From: Aerococcaceae bacterium DSM 111176
Lineage (GTDB): Bacteria > Bacillota > Bacilli > Lactobacillales > Aerococcaceae
Direction of reading: 5' to 3'
Assembly (NCBI GenBank): GCA_015863215.1
Contig: JACBXN010000009.1
Location: 1 to 53,062, forward strand
DNA: 53,062 nt
Shown here: in pieces, positions 9,020-18,151 of the stretch
Numbering within the stretch: the first letter of the stretch is position 1
Layout of the letters: each line of letters starts with the position of its first letter
Made by a program: the position numbers and the translations under genes
Notes under the pieces: model-generated
What the model saw: only the letters and a program-made list of their open reading frames with translations
Database searches by the model: none
Told to the model about the DNA's origin: nothing

Positions 9020-9502
9020 ATGAAGTTTTATATGAAACAGAAAGTTTTTTCTTTTCGAGAGTCTCACGATATTTATGATGAAGATCAAAATCCGGTTTTT
9101 CACGTTGAAGGGAAAATGTTGTCCTTCGGTAAGCAATTACGTTTGACGGATGTGAAAACCGGCGAAACAATCGTTGATATTAAAGAGAAATTAATCTCAC
9201 TCCTATCAAAATTATTGATTGAGTATCAAGGGAAGCATGTGGCGACAGTTCAAAAAGAACTTACTTTCTTTAAACCTAAGTACACTGTTCCAGAGCTAGG
9301 ATGGACAATTGAAGGTGATTTCTTGCAACATGATTATCAAATATTTGATGATAATAATGATCTCGTTGCAGATATTAATAAGAAATTCTTTTCTTGGTCG
9401 GATACCTTTGAATTTAATATCAGAGATGGGAATGTGCCATTTGCGGTTGTTATAGGTATTATCTTAGCAATCGATATGGCGATGGATCGAGATAATGGTT
9501 AA
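9020..9502 (+). CDS. LURP-one-related (YxjI-like) protein
   Basis: A 160-residue protein resembling the LURP-one-related/YxjI family (tubby-like beta-barrel). It opens with MKFYMKQKVFSFRESHDIYDE, followed by repeated short beta-strands such as FHVEGKMLSFGKQL and TVPELGWTIEGDF. The C-terminal ~25 residues (VPFAVVIGIILAIDMAMDR) form a hydrophobic helix that could bind the membrane, as in tubby-like folds. The function in bacteria is unknown; phospholipid binding is suggested by the fold only. It has a strong AAGGGGG ribosome site and stands alone between two terminators, with YccF downstream. Confidence 0.8.
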   Translation: MKFYMKQKVFSFRESHDIYDEDQNPVFHVEGKMLSFGKQLRLTDVKTGETIVDIKEKLISLLSKLLIEYQGKHVATVQKELTFFKPKYTVPELGWTIEGDFLQHDYQIFDDNNDLVADINKKFFSWSDTFEFNIRDGNVPFAVVIGIILAIDMAMDRDNG

Positions 9503-9581
9503 ATAACCACCATATCCGCCTCAAGCATGATGGCAATAACTTAAATCCATATTATAATATAATTATAAAGGAGTTGAGGAT

Positions 9582-9983
9582 ATGTCGTGTTTAGGTAATA
9601 TTATTTGGTTTATCTTTGGTGGATTCGTTTCATTTATCTCATGGACAGTTATCGGATTATTGATGTGTGTGACAATCATTGGTATACCTCTAGGGATTCA
9701 ATGTTTTAAAATGGCACGTCTATCAGCAGCGCCATTTGGTAAAGAGGTCTGGGTAAATCCAGGCGGAGGTTCATTATTGTTAAATATTTTATGGATTATA
9801 ATTGGTGGTATCCCATTAGCCGCATCTTACATTGCATCAGGAATTGCATTATGTTTAACAATTATTGGTATTCCATTTGGTATTCAACAATTTAAGATGG
9901 TAACTTTAGCATTATTCCCATTTGGTGCAGAAATTGTTCATTCAAATGTGACTTATGGTCAAGTACATGTTAGGCGTTATTAA
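9582..9983 (+). CDS. YccF domain membrane protein
   Basis: A 133-residue inner-membrane protein made of two copies of the YccF domain. Each copy has a TIIGIP(L/F)GIQ-FKM helix followed by a PFG motif (residues ~33-60 and ~97-120), and four membrane segments are predicted. The family is widespread and of unknown function. Ribosome site AAAGGAG. It is followed directly by a terminator, so it is a single-gene unit or is co-transcribed with the LURP-one gene 80 bases upstream. Confidence 0.85.
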   Translation: MSCLGNIIWFIFGGFVSFISWTVIGLLMCVTIIGIPLGIQCFKMARLSAAPFGKEVWVNPGGGSLLLNILWIIIGGIPLAASYIASGIALCLTIIGIPFGIQQFKMVTLALFPFGAEIVHSNVTYGQVHVRRY

Positions 9984-10010
9984 GAGACGGAAATGGCCGT
10001 CTCTTTTTTT
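9982..10010 (+). terminator. Rho-independent terminator
   Basis: AAGAGACGG / CCGTCTCTT with a five-base loop and seven T, overlapping the yccF stop codon. Confidence 0.85.
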
Positions 10011-10153
10011 GTTTGTATTCAATATAAAATGCGACAACGGCGCATTTCAGGTGACTTATGAACAGAAAACTGTGCATAACCTATCTTTTTGCTGTTGATA
10101 ACTTCTGTAATATTCTTGTAATCAATTTATTACAGGAATCCAAGCTATATTAT

Positions 10154-10182
10154 ATGACAACGTTTTCTGCACTTGATATAAT
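10154..10182 (+). promoter_or_regulatory. SigA-type promoter of the secreted acidic protein
   Basis: ATGACA at 10154-10159, 17-bp spacer, perfect TATAAT at 10177-10182, 47 bases before the start codon. The preceding ~140 bases (10011-10153) show no gene. Confidence 0.6.
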
Positions 10183-10229
10183 GTAATCAGAAACGCGTCG
10201 TATGTATACATTATAAAGGAGAAAACATC

Positions 10230-11627
10230 ATGAAAAAATCATTGTCTATGAAAGTTCTTCAAGTTTTAACAGCGAGTTTAGTTTTAGCAAGTGTTGTAGC
10301 ACCAGCTTATGCACAAGATGATTCATCAAGTGAATCAGCGACAGAAGAGGTAAGTTCAGCAGAAGGCGAAGAAGTTGATGCGCCAGAAGCAGAATCAACA
10401 GATACTGAGACTGAGGAAGAATCAGCACCAGCTGAGGAAAGTGAAGCTGAAGGTGACGAAGAGTCAGCATCAGCTGAAGATGATGCTGCAGAAGGTGAAT
10501 CAGCTGAGGGTGAAGCGACAGATGCTGAATCTGAAGGCGAAGAAGCACCTGCTGAAGAGCAATCAGATTGGTCTGATGTAGAAGCAGCCATTCAAGAAGC
10601 AATGCAACCAGAAGAATTAGCGCTTGTCTTCCAATCAGATGAGTCATTTGAATTCGAAGGTGAAGATGTTGTTTCTAGATTAGATCGTTATGCATTATTT
10701 GAAATGACAGATTTCCATAGAGACTTCAGTGTTTCATTTGATGATCAAAATGCACAAGGTGCTATTTTAGCTATGGAAGTAACATTAGAAAACAATTCTG
10801 ATGAAGTTGTTTACCATGGTAATATGCCAAGCATGAGTATCCCTGGAACAGACTCATTAGTATTCGAGTACAAAAATGCGGTCGGTAATGATTTCGAAGG
10901 TTACTTTGAGACAACTGACCAAGCCATTGAACCAGGTGAAACTAAAACAGGTATCATTACAATGAAACTTGCTCCAGCAGCAATGGAAGCATTAGAAGCG
11001 AATGGAACAATCAATACTGAGTTCTTCAGCTTCCGTGACCAAGAAGACTTCTCAGGAGCGAACTATTCACTTGAAAGTCCTGTATTCAATTTACCATTTA
11101 GTGAAGATGCAGCAGCACAAGCCGCAGCTTCTGGTGAGCAATACCCAGACACAATCTTAGAACGTAATATGGGTGAGAAAGAATTACTTGATTCAGGTGA
11201 AGACTTAGCTGCAACTCAAGAAGAAGAAGAAATTGTAGTAACAGTTGACGGTTACCAAGTTTCTCAATTAATTCCTAATGCGGATTATGCTGATTCAGTG
11301 GAAGAAATTCCTGGTGGTTTAGTATTAATCAATGTTAAAGTTGATGTACAAAACAACTCTGATAAAGCAGTAAGATTAGGTCAATCTTATGCAAGTCTAG
11401 TTTTAGGTGGCCTAGTAGAAGTTCGTAATGATGGTATGTATGAAACAAATGACCGCGAATTACTTGTTGAACCGGGTGAAACAGGAACGGTTTACCATGT
11501 TTTCCCTGTTGAAGGTGAATTATATGAGCGTTTCAAAGATGATACATTTGCTTATGTTCCTCGAATTGACAATGTAGACAGTGAAGATATGCACGAATAT
11601 CAAGCGATTCAGGTTGAATTTAAATAA
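10230..11627 (+). CDS. Secreted acidic protein with two DUF5067-like domains
   Basis: A 465-residue exported protein. Residues 1-29 are a Sec signal ending APAYAQ-D (signal peptidase I; no lipobox cysteine). Residues ~30-115 are an almost pure Glu/Ser/Ala/Asp low-complexity linker. Two related beta-sandwich-like units follow (about 145-275 and 330-460). Each has a hydrophobic strand, then (E/Q)NNSD(E/K)(V/A)V, and later a (I/V)EPGET(K/G)TG turn, matching the style of DUF5067/DUF4352 immunoglobulin-like domains. There is no LPXTG or membrane anchor. The role is unknown; such proteins are usually surface-associated or secreted. The long negative linker resembles tails on two other exported proteins in this window. 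It is a monocistron with its own promoter and terminator. Confidence 0.8.
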   Translation: MKKSLSMKVLQVLTASLVLASVVAPAYAQDDSSSESATEEVSSAEGEEVDAPEAESTDTETEEESAPAEESEAEGDEESASAEDDAAEGESAEGEATDAESEGEEAPAEEQSDWSDVEAAIQEAMQPEELALVFQSDESFEFEGEDVVSRLDRYALFEMTDFHRDFSVSFDDQNAQGAILAMEVTLENNSDEVVYHGNMPSMSIPGTDSLVFEYKNAVGNDFEGYFETTDQAIEPGETKTGIITMKLAPAAMEALEANGTINTEFFSFRDQEDFSGANYSLESPVFNLPFSEDAAAQAAASGEQYPDTILERNMGEKELLDSGEDLAATQEEEEIVVTVDGYQVSQLIPNADYADSVEEIPGGLVLINVKVDVQNNSDKAVRLGQSYASLVLGGLVEVRNDGMYETNDRELLVEPGETGTVYHVFPVEGELYERFKDDTFAYVPRIDNVDSEDMHEYQAIQVEFK

Positions 11628-11670
11628 TTCAAAGTATAATTGATTGTATTCACATTTTAAGTAGTTAAAT

Positions 11671-11715
11671 AATACGAGTAGCTAAGTAAAAATAGCTGCT
11701 CGTATTTTAATTTTA
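11671..11715 (+). terminator. Rho-independent terminator
   Basis: A 14-bp stem AATACGAGTAGCTA / TAGCTGCTCGTATT with a loop of A/T and a downstream TTTTAATTTT. The remaining 200 bases up to the next gene hold only AT-rich promoter-like sequence. Confidence 0.75.
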
Positions 11716-11926
11716 TGAAACTATTATAAATCAGATTTGTCCTTATCTAATTTATGTTAAGACATTGATACACAGAATGATTAAAGTCATTAGTATGTAT
11801 CATACATTGTGCAAAGTATATATTATAATATTAAGTTGAAATTAACATTTAGTAAAACTATAATATAAATGTTATGAAAGAAGTTAATATTTATATAGCC
11901 AAGCACAAATAATTGGGGGTTAAATA

Positions 11927-12970
11927 ATGTTTGTTAGTTTGCTTGCTAACATTGGGATCATTTTAATAAATGTATATATAGTATGGAAAATTAAAATGAA
12001 TCGTTATTTCTTCAAATTGAAATCAACCATTCAAACTTCAATATTTATTATTATGGAAGTATTTGTTGGATTTTTATTGTTGGATTTTTCTTTTGTTATA
12101 TTAGATGTACATTTGGATTTTCGAGCCGCATTATTCGCCCTTTCAATGAAATATTTAGGGGAAAACGTAACTCTACCTGTTATTTTTATTGTTGGCCTAG
12201 TCCGCTTCATACATAGTGGGCAATTACATGGGTTACTGAATATGGTCATTGTCTTAATTGTCTTGTTTTCTTTCAGTAGGGTGGAGCAATGGGCTAATCA
12301 TTATTTTAAAGGCGCAGGGCCAATGTTAGTTTTAAATGGTTACTATACATTAGTTGCTTTTCCCTTTGGTACCTATTTGTTAGGTGATTTTTGGCAATCC
12401 CTCTTCGTATATTTTGTCTTATTCATTAATACGTCCATCGTTATATTGTTGATATATCGCGTGATTAAAGACCTTCAAAAAATGACAGATCAAGCAACTT
12501 ATGATAGTCTAACGACTTTATATAATTCACGGAAATTCCGAGAAGATTTAGACAATCTATCTTATTCAGATAAAGAGTACGCTTTATTAGTCATCGACGT
12601 GGATAATTTTAAATATTACAATGACACTTATGGGCATTTTGTTGGTGATCAGGTTATCCGAGAAATTGGTCACCAATTAGCACAAATGTCACAAGAGGAT
12701 TATTCGTTTTACCGTTATGGTGGTGAAGAATTTGTCATCTTAATTGAGGATGATAATGGAGACAAAGCAGTAAGATTAGCAAATGATATCCACCGTTTAA
12801 TTAGCAAACTACGTATCCAGATTGAAAATGGTGAAGTACTAGATGTCAATGTTTCTATCGGAGTCGCTCACCGTATCAATCATGAACCTCTAGATAGTAC
12901 TTTCATAAGAGCCGATAAGGCGCTTTATGTAGCTAAAGAAAACGGAAAAGATCAAATAATCATTCATTAA
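11927..12970 (+). CDS. Membrane-bound diguanylate cyclase (GGDEF)
   Basis: A 347-residue protein. The first ~180 residues hold about five or six membrane helices resembling the 5TM sensor modules of Firmicutes; residues ~185-345 are a GGDEF domain. The active-site motif is GGEEF (265-269), with IDVDNFKYYND upstream as the metal/GTP site, so c-di-GMP synthesis is expected. The inhibitory I-site RxxD, normally just upstream, reads SQED, so product inhibition is probably absent. The ribosome site is weak (GGGGGT). No EAL partner is in the window. The gene is monocistronic. Confidence 0.88.
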   Translation: MFVSLLANIGIILINVYIVWKIKMNRYFFKLKSTIQTSIFIIMEVFVGFLLLDFSFVILDVHLDFRAALFALSMKYLGENVTLPVIFIVGLVRFIHSGQLHGLLNMVIVLIVLFSFSRVEQWANHYFKGAGPMLVLNGYYTLVAFPFGTYLLGDFWQSLFVYFVLFINTSIVILLIYRVIKDLQKMTDQATYDSLTTLYNSRKFREDLDNLSYSDKEYALLVIDVDNFKYYNDTYGHFVGDQVIREIGHQLAQMSQEDYSFYRYGGEEFVILIEDDNGDKAVRLANDIHRLISKLRIQIENGEVLDVNVSIGVAHRINHEPLDSTFIRADKALYVAKENGKDQIIIH

Positions 12971-12990
12971 ATAAAAGTAAGATAACGTAG

Positions 12991-13021
12991 AGCAGCCAAC
13001 TAAAAGTGGGGCTGCTTTTTG
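12991..13021 (+). terminator. Rho-independent terminator
   Basis: AGCAGCC / GGCTGCT stem followed by five T and GTTTT; ends the diguanylate cyclase gene. Confidence 0.8.
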
Positions 13022-13084
13022 TTTTCAATAATGTGACATTCTCTCATGAAAACGTTATAATATATGAAAAAAGGAGTGGGATCA

Positions 13085-13273
13085 ATGCCATTTGTTAGAA
13101 TTCAAGCAAAAGCTGGTAGAACAGCGGAACAAAAGGAACAATTAGCCAAAGCAATTATTGATACGATGGAGGATCAAGGATTCTCTAAAAGAGAAGCAGT
13201 GCGAGTTATATATGAAGATATGGCGAGTGAAGATTATTATGCAGGGAAAGATATTCCGAAAGAAGACAAGTAG
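13085..13273 (+). CDS. 4-oxalocrotonate tautomerase family protein
   Basis: A 62-residue tautomerase. I start it at ATG 13085 rather than the in-frame ATG at 13064, because MPFVRIQAKAGR puts the catalytic proline directly after the initiator Met and AAAGGAG lies eleven bases upstream. The family uses Pro1 as general base in keto-enol tautomerisation; the local substrate is unknown. The sequence around RTAEQKEQLAKAIIDTM is typical, and the length fits the usual ~62 residues. A short unknown gene follows 16 bases later. Confidence 0.85.
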   Translation: MPFVRIQAKAGRTAEQKEQLAKAIIDTMEDQGFSKREAVRVIYEDMASEDYYAGKDIPKEDK

Positions 13274-13289
13274 AAATGTGGTGGAGACC

Positions 13290-13556
13290 GTGATTACAAC
13301 GGGTGAATTGTGCGAAGAATTAGTTAAAATGGGTTACAACATGGGTGTTGCAAGTGTGCAATATGCCCGTGTTTTAGTGGTTTGGCAACGATTTGTTGGC
13401 TCGAAAGAAACGCCTGTTGCGCATGTTAATACTTCAAAACTGGGAGACTATTCAACGAGTTATCCTTGGTTTCGTGATGAGTTGGATATTGAACAGAAAA
13501 TGGCACTGACTTTACTCTTAGATGAGTACGGAAAGACGCCTCTAAGATATCGTTAG
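13290..13556 (+). CDS. Small hypothetical protein
   Basis: An 88-residue product if read from GTG 13290, which follows GGTGGAG. The longer open frame from 13158 overlaps the tautomerase gene and is rejected. The protein begins VITTGELCEELVKMGY and has a central PVAHVNTSKLGDYSTSYPWF. No domain is recognised; no signal or membrane segment is seen. It sits tightly behind the tautomerase gene, so co-transcription is likely. Confidence 0.6.
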   Translation: MITTGELCEELVKMGYNMGVASVQYARVLVVWQRFVGSKETPVAHVNTSKLGDYSTSYPWFRDELDIEQKMALTLLLDEYGKTPLRYR

Positions 13557-13618
13557 TACATCAGAATTATTGTCGGTTATAAGCATGCTATGATAAAATA
13601 AAACCGTGGGGTGATGGT

Positions 13619-14119
13619 TTGAATTTGTATTATTTTCAAACTGAATTAGTGGACCGAAAGTGGATAATTGTCGGAAATAGTGAAGGCTTGGCCTTTGTTG
13701 GTTTAAAGTCATCTTTCGACAAAGCGTTTCAGAGACTATTTCCCAAAGCCAATCTGGAACCAGATACAGAGGGTCTATTAACTCCCTACTACTTGCAATT
13801 AGTTGACTATTTCCAAGGGAAACGCCATGAATTTAAATTTGAAGCTCTTGAATGTGGAACGCCATTTCAACAACAGGTATGGCAGGCGTTACGTGAAGTG
13901 CCATTTGGAAAGCTGATCACCTATGGGGAGATTGCTGATAGAATCGGGAACCTCAAGGCAGTACGAGCGGTTGGTGGTGCTATCGGGCGTAATCCGCTAC
14001 TCATTTTTACTCCCTGCCACCGAGTGATTGGTAAAGATGGATCATTAACTGGATTTAGTGCGGGTATCGATTTAAAGAAATTATTACTAAAAATAGAAAA
14101 GAGGAATGAGCATGCTTAG
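13619..14119 (+). CDS. ogt: Methylated-DNA-protein-cysteine methyltransferase
   Basis: A 166-residue suicide DNA-repair protein that transfers alkyl groups from O6-alkylguanine to itself. The acceptor is C133 in TPCHRV, preceded by a helix-turn-helix [10 protein letters not shown] and the arginine-finger region KAVRAVGGA. The start is a TTG at 13619 just after GGGGTGATGG; the nearby ATG runs into a stop. Its 3' end overlaps the mgsA start by eight bases, so translation of the two is coupled. Confidence 0.9.
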   Translation: MNLYYFQTELVDRKWIIVGNSEGLAFVGLKSSFDKAFQRLFPKANLEPDTEGLLTPYYLQLVDYFQGKRHEFKFEALECGTPFQQQVWQALREVPFGKLITYGEIADRIGNLKAVRAVGGAIGRNPLLIFTPCHRVIGKDGSLTGFSAGIDLKKLLLKIEKRNEHA

Positions 14120-14537
14120 AATTGCGTTAATTGCCCATGACAAGAAAAAAGACAACATTGTTGAATTAGCATCTGAATTTAAAGACATTCTTACAAATCA
14201 TAAATTGTATGCGACAGGAACAACAGGTAGTCGTATTATTGAAGCGACAGGTTTAGATGTCCACCGCTTTAGATCGGGACCACTTGGTGGTGACCAACAA
14301 ATTGGTGCGGCCATTTCAAATAATGAAATGGATTTAGTTATTTTCTTGAGGGACCCATTAACACCGCAAGCACATGAACCGGATATTTCAGCGCTACTTC
14401 GTTTATGTGATGTGTATGAAATTCCTCTAGCAACAAACGACAGCTCTGCCCGCATTATGATCGAAGCCGTTGATAAAGGCATTATCAATTGGCGTGAAGG
14501 CGAACATGGGGACGACTGGAAACGAATTGAAATTTAA
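14112..14537 (+). CDS. mgsA: Methylglyoxal synthase
   Basis: A 141-residue enzyme converting dihydroxyacetone phosphate to methylglyoxal plus phosphate. [13 protein letters not shown] is the standard N terminus; I use ATG 14112 (GAGGA seven bases upstream) rather than 14106. The phosphate/substrate site [11 protein letters not shown] and the catalytic aspartate in VIFLRDP are present. The start lies inside the ogt stop region. Pairing a methylglyoxal source with a DNA dealkylation protein is unusual and may be chance. Terminator follows. Confidence 0.93.
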   Translation: MLRIALIAHDKKKDNIVELASEFKDILTNHKLYATGTTGSRIIEATGLDVHRFRSGPLGGDQQIGAAISNNEMDLVIFLRDPLTPQAHEPDISALLRLCDVYEIPLATNDSSARIMIEAVDKGIINWREGEHGDDWKRIEI

Positions 14538-14546
14538 CAGCTTATT

Positions 14547-14569
14547 AAGGTGCTTCGGCACCTTTTTTT
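14547..14569 (+). terminator. Rho-independent terminator
   Basis: AAGGTGC-TTCG-GCACCTT with seven T; a UUCG-type tetraloop hairpin that ends ogt-mgsA. Confidence 0.9.
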
Positions 14570-14760
14570 GTGCTTTATTTCTGGAAAAGGGGAGTAAAAA
14601 CCTAAGAACTAACTGCGATCGAAGTTTCTTTCAAAGCCAAATACCATACTGTTCCTAGACTTATTGAATTATCATGAAGATAACACGAACGTTCATTGAA
14701 ATTTCATCTCAATTAAACGTTTTTCATGGTATACTTATGAGTGATAAAAGGGGTGGTTTC

Positions 14761-15609
14761 ATGAGTGGTACAGATTTTAAGCCTAAACGTAATGAGCGTT
14801 TAATTTTTATAACGCAATATTTATCAGATAGACCGAATCAATTAATTAAATTAAGTTATTTTACAGGGAGTTTGAATGCTGCGAAGTCTTCGATTAGTGA
14901 GGATATTAATCATGTGCGTGAGGCATTTATTCAGCAGGAAACGGGAGATATTATCACTGTTCCTGGTGCTTCTGGGGGTGTGATTTTCCGTCCGAGTGTC
15001 AGTAAATCACAGCGTCAACATTTTATTGATCAAATTCAAGATAAAATGCATGAGGGTAAACGAATTTTACCTGGGAATTATATTCAATTGACGGACATTC
15101 TGCAAAATCCGTATTTTATGAATGTGGCAGCAAGTATTATTGCCGAGGCGTATCAAGAAAAGAACATCGATAAAATTGTAACAATCGAAGCACAAGGGAT
15201 TGGATTGGCTGCTGCTGTTGCACGTCTTCTTCATGTTCCGTTTGTGGTGGCACGTCGTAATGCTCGGGATACAATTGGATCGACGATTTCTGTGAGTTAT
15301 GTTTCAGGTTCTCGTCAAAAAGTGACGAAAATGGAATTACCGACGGATAGTTTAGACCGCGGGGATAATGTATTAATTATTGATGATTTCTTGCGTCATG
15401 GTGGGACTGTGACGGGGTTAATTTCTTTACTTGAAGAGTTTAATTGTACGGCTGAAGGCGTATGTGTCATGGTAGAAAATATGACGAATGAGCGTCATGA
15501 TTATGAAGTAGATGCTCTCTTTACAGTGAATCTTGGCTATAATGCTGAGAAGCGTCACTTTGATATTCAAGTCGATGTTGGAGAGATTACTCAACCTAAA
15601 TCATTGTAA
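14761..15609 (+). CDS. purR: Pur operon repressor PurR
   Basis: A 282-residue regulator of purine genes with an N-terminal winged helix (~1-75) and a PRPP-binding phosphoribosyltransferase-like domain carrying VLIIDDFLRHGGT at ~205-217. In Firmicutes PRPP releases it from DNA. I use ATG 14761 behind AAGGGGTGG; in-frame starts further upstream lack a site. It heads the usual purR-glmU-prs order. A short CGAAC/GTTC string about 70 bases upstream could be a weak PurBox, but the match is poor. Confidence 0.93.
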   Translation: MSGTDFKPKRNERLIFITQYLSDRPNQLIKLSYFTGSLNAAKSSISEDINHVREAFIQQETGDIITVPGASGGVIFRPSVSKSQRQHFIDQIQDKMHEGKRILPGNYIQLTDILQNPYFMNVAASIIAEAYQEKNIDKIVTIEAQGIGLAAAVARLLHVPFVVARRNARDTIGSTISVSYVSGSRQKVTKMELPTDSLDRGDNVLIIDDFLRHGGTVTGLISLLEEFNCTAEGVCVMVENMTNERHDYEVDALFTVNLGYNAEKRHFDIQVDVGEITQPKSL

Positions 15610-15681
15610 TACTAGCCAAATTAGTCGGTAACGATTATAATGAGTATGACTAATTAATGAACAATCATAAGGAGTGTTAAG

Positions 15682-17052
15682 ATGACTAAACGTATGGCTG
15701 TAGTATTAGCTGCCGGAAAAGGTACGCGTATGAAATCTGATTTATATAAGGTAATGCATCCAGTTAATGGATTACCGATGGTAGAACATGTCTTGCGTGC
15801 TGTAGAACAAAGTGATGTTACAGATATTGTAACAATTGTTGGACACGGTGCGGATACGGTAAAAGATGCTCTAGGGGATCGTAGCCAGTATGCCTTACAA
15901 GAGGAACAATTAGGTACAGGTCATGCTGTTCAACAAGCAGAGAATGTACTTGCTAATGAAGAAGGTAACACATTAGTTATCTGTGGTGATACACCATTAT
16001 TAACGGCAGAAACGTTAACTGCCTTATTCAAACACCATGAGGAATCTGGTGCTAAGGGAACGATTTTATCAGCGGAAATTGCGAATCCATTTGGTTATGG
16101 CCGTGTAATTCGTGAAGCGGATAATTCAGTATCTCACATTGTTGAGGAGAAGGATGCAACGGACGAAGAACGTAAAGTAACAGAAATTAATTCGGGAACT
16201 TATGTCTTCGATAACAAAGCGCTCTTTGAAATGTTAAATAAAGTTGGAAACGATAATGCACAAGGTGAGTATTATTTACCAGACGTAATCGGCTTACTTA
16301 AAGAAGCGGGTGAAGTGGTATCTGCTTTCGTTATGGCAGATTCAGACGAAGGTCTAGGTGTAAATGACCGTGTGGGACTCTCTGAAGCAACTAAAATTAT
16401 GACACGTCGTATTAATGAAGGACACATGCGTAATGGTGTGACATTCTTTAATGCAGATGCAACATATATTGAAGCTGATGTGGAAATTGGTTCAGATACT
16501 GTAATTGAATCAGGTGTGTCATTAAAAGGGAAAACAATCATTGGTAAAAATTGCCAAATTGGTATGAACTCCGAATTAATTGAAACTGAAATTGCAGATA
16601 ATGTTTGTGTAACTCAATCTGTTTTAGAACATTCAACAGTTGCTGCAAATACAGATATTGGACCATTTGCTCATGTTCGTCCTAATTCAACAATCGGTGA
16701 GCGTGTTCACTTAGGTAATTTCGTAGAAGTGAAAAATTCAACCGTTGGTAATGATACTAAAGCGGGACATTTAGCTTATATTGGAGATGCTGATTTAGGT
16801 GAAAATGTAAATGTTGGTTGTGGTGCAATTTTCGTAAATTACGATGGTAAGAAAAAACACCGTTCAACAATTGGTAATGACTCATTTATTGGAAGTAACT
16901 CAAATATTGTTTCACCAGTAACTGTTGGGGATCGTGCTTTTATTGCTGCGGGTTCTACCATTGTAAATGACATCGCAGAAGAAGAGTTAGCTATTTCTCG
17001 TCCAGAACAAAAGAATATTGCTAATTATTGGAATAAACTTCAAGGAAAATAG
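15682..17052 (+). CDS. glmU: Bifunctional GlcNAc-1-P acetyltransferase/uridyltransferase
   Basis: A 456-residue cytoplasmic enzyme making UDP-GlcNAc for wall and teichoic acid. The N-terminal pyrophosphorylase half opens with LAAGKGTRMKS; GTGHA and the NSG metal region follow. The C-terminal half (~250-456) is a left-handed beta-helix of hexapeptide repeats with HLGNFVEVKNS and GHLAYIGDAD. Full length, strong AAGGAG site. It lies between purR and prs as in many Firmicutes. Confidence 0.96.
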   Translation: MTKRMAVVLAAGKGTRMKSDLYKVMHPVNGLPMVEHVLRAVEQSDVTDIVTIVGHGADTVKDALGDRSQYALQEEQLGTGHAVQQAENVLANEEGNTLVICGDTPLLTAETLTALFKHHEESGAKGTILSAEIANPFGYGRVIREADNSVSHIVEEKDATDEERKVTEINSGTYVFDNKALFEMLNKVGNDNAQGEYYLPDVIGLLKEAGEVVSAFVMADSDEGLGVNDRVGLSEATKIMTRRINEGHMRNGVTFFNADATYIEADVEIGSDTVIESGVSLKGKTIIGKNCQIGMNSELIETEIADNVCVTQSVLEHSTVAANTDIGPFAHVRPNSTIGERVHLGNFVEVKNSTVGNDTKAGHLAYIGDADLGENVNVGCGAIFVNYDGKKKHRSTIGNDSFIGSNSNIVSPVTVGDRAFIAAGSTIVNDIAEEELAISRPEQKNIANYWNKLQGK

Positions 17053-17067
17053 AAAGAGGAATCAAAC

Positions 17068-18057
17068 GTGATCGAGACACCTTATAAAGATAGTAAACTT
17101 AAGATTTTTTCACTAAATTCAAATCATCCTTTAGCTGAAAAAATCGCAAATGAAGTTGGCGTAGAATTAGGAGAAATCAAATTATCACGCTTCGCGGATG
17201 GAGAAATCAAAGTTAATATTGAAGAAAGTATCCGTGGGGACCATGTTTACATCGTTCAATCAACTTCTCATCCTGTAAATGATAACCTTATGGAATTAAT
17301 GATTACGATTGATGCATTACGCCGTGCGAGTGCGAAAACAATTAACGTTGTAATGCCTTATTATGGCTATGCTCGTCAAGATCGTAAAGCTCAACCACGT
17401 GAACCAATTACAGCTAAATTGGTTGCAAATATGTTAGAAATGGCTGGAGCAGACCGTGTTGTAGCACTTGACTTACATGCGGCTCAAATTCAAGGGTTCT
17501 TTAACATTCCAGTGGACCACTTGTTAGGTGCACCATTATTAGCAAACTTCTTCTTAGATAATCGTTTAGAAGGTGATGACGTTGTTGTTGTTTCACCAGA
17601 CCACGGTGGGGTAACGCGTGCACGTAAATTAGCTGAATTCTTACATGCTCCAATCGCAATTATCGATAAACGTCGTCCAAAACATAATGTGGCGGAAGTG
17701 ATGAATATTGTCGGGGATGTTGATGGTAAGAAATGTGTCTTAATCGACGACATGATTGATACTGCGGGTACAATTACTGTGGCGGTTAATGCACTGAAAG
17801 AACGCGGCGCACAAGAGATTTATATTTGCTGTACGCATGCGCTATTCTCTGGACCGGCAGTTGACCGTTTAATGGAAGCACCTCTAGAGAAAGTTGTCGC
17901 AACAGACTCTATTAAATTGTCTGAAGAGAAAATCGAAGAAATGGGAGACCGTTTAGAAATCGTATCAGTCTCTAAATTAATCGCCGAAGCGATTATTCGT
18001 ATTCACGAAAACAAATCAGTTAGTCCACTATTTAACGAACAATTTATTATGGACTAA
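17068..18057 (+). CDS. prs: Ribose-phosphate pyrophosphokinase 1
   Basis: A 329-residue class I PRPP synthase. It starts with GTG 17068 behind AGAGGA, 15 bases after glmU. All active-site pieces are present: [12 protein letters not shown] (102-113), LDLHAAQ with the catalytic His, the flexible loop K201-R202-R203-P, and the PRPP loop DDMIDTAGT (227-235). This copy should be fully active. A terminator follows, separating it from the second prs copy. Confidence 0.95.
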   Translation: MIETPYKDSKLKIFSLNSNHPLAEKIANEVGVELGEIKLSRFADGEIKVNIEESIRGDHVYIVQSTSHPVNDNLMELMITIDALRRASAKTINVVMPYYGYARQDRKAQPREPITAKLVANMLEMAGADRVVALDLHAAQIQGFFNIPVDHLLGAPLLANFFLDNRLEGDDVVVVSPDHGGVTRARKLAEFLHAPIAIIDKRRPKHNVAEVMNIVGDVDGKKCVLIDDMIDTAGTITVAVNALKERGAQEIYICCTHALFSGPAVDRLMEAPLEKVVATDSIKLSEEKIEEMGDRLEIVSVSKLIAEAIIRIHENKSVSPLFNEQFIMD

Positions 18058-18078
18058 GTCCTTAATGTAAAGCATATG

Positions 18079-18111
18079 ACCCCAAATGATCTATTTATCA
18101 TTTGGGGTTTT
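18079..18111 (+). terminator. Rho-independent terminator between the two prs genes
   Basis: ACCCCAAATGAT / ATCATTTGGGGT with a six-base loop and TTTTGTTT tail. Confidence 0.85.
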
Positions 18112-18151
18112 GTTTAAAGTTAATGAAACTGTTTATGAAAGAGGGAATAAA

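Noticed and set aside
10246-10647. Antisense open frames over the secreted acidic protein and over the phosphatase tail
   Set aside because: They are mirror frames of Glu/Ser-rich codons, giving Leu- or Ser-only proteins, without ribosome sites.
13158-13289. Longer N terminus of the small protein after the tautomerase
   Set aside because: It lies in another frame of the tautomerase gene and lacks a ribosome site; GTG 13290 has GGTGGAG.
18086-18151. Upstream start for the second prs
   Set aside because: It begins inside the terminator hairpin; GTG 18152 aligns with the first copy and has AGAGGG.
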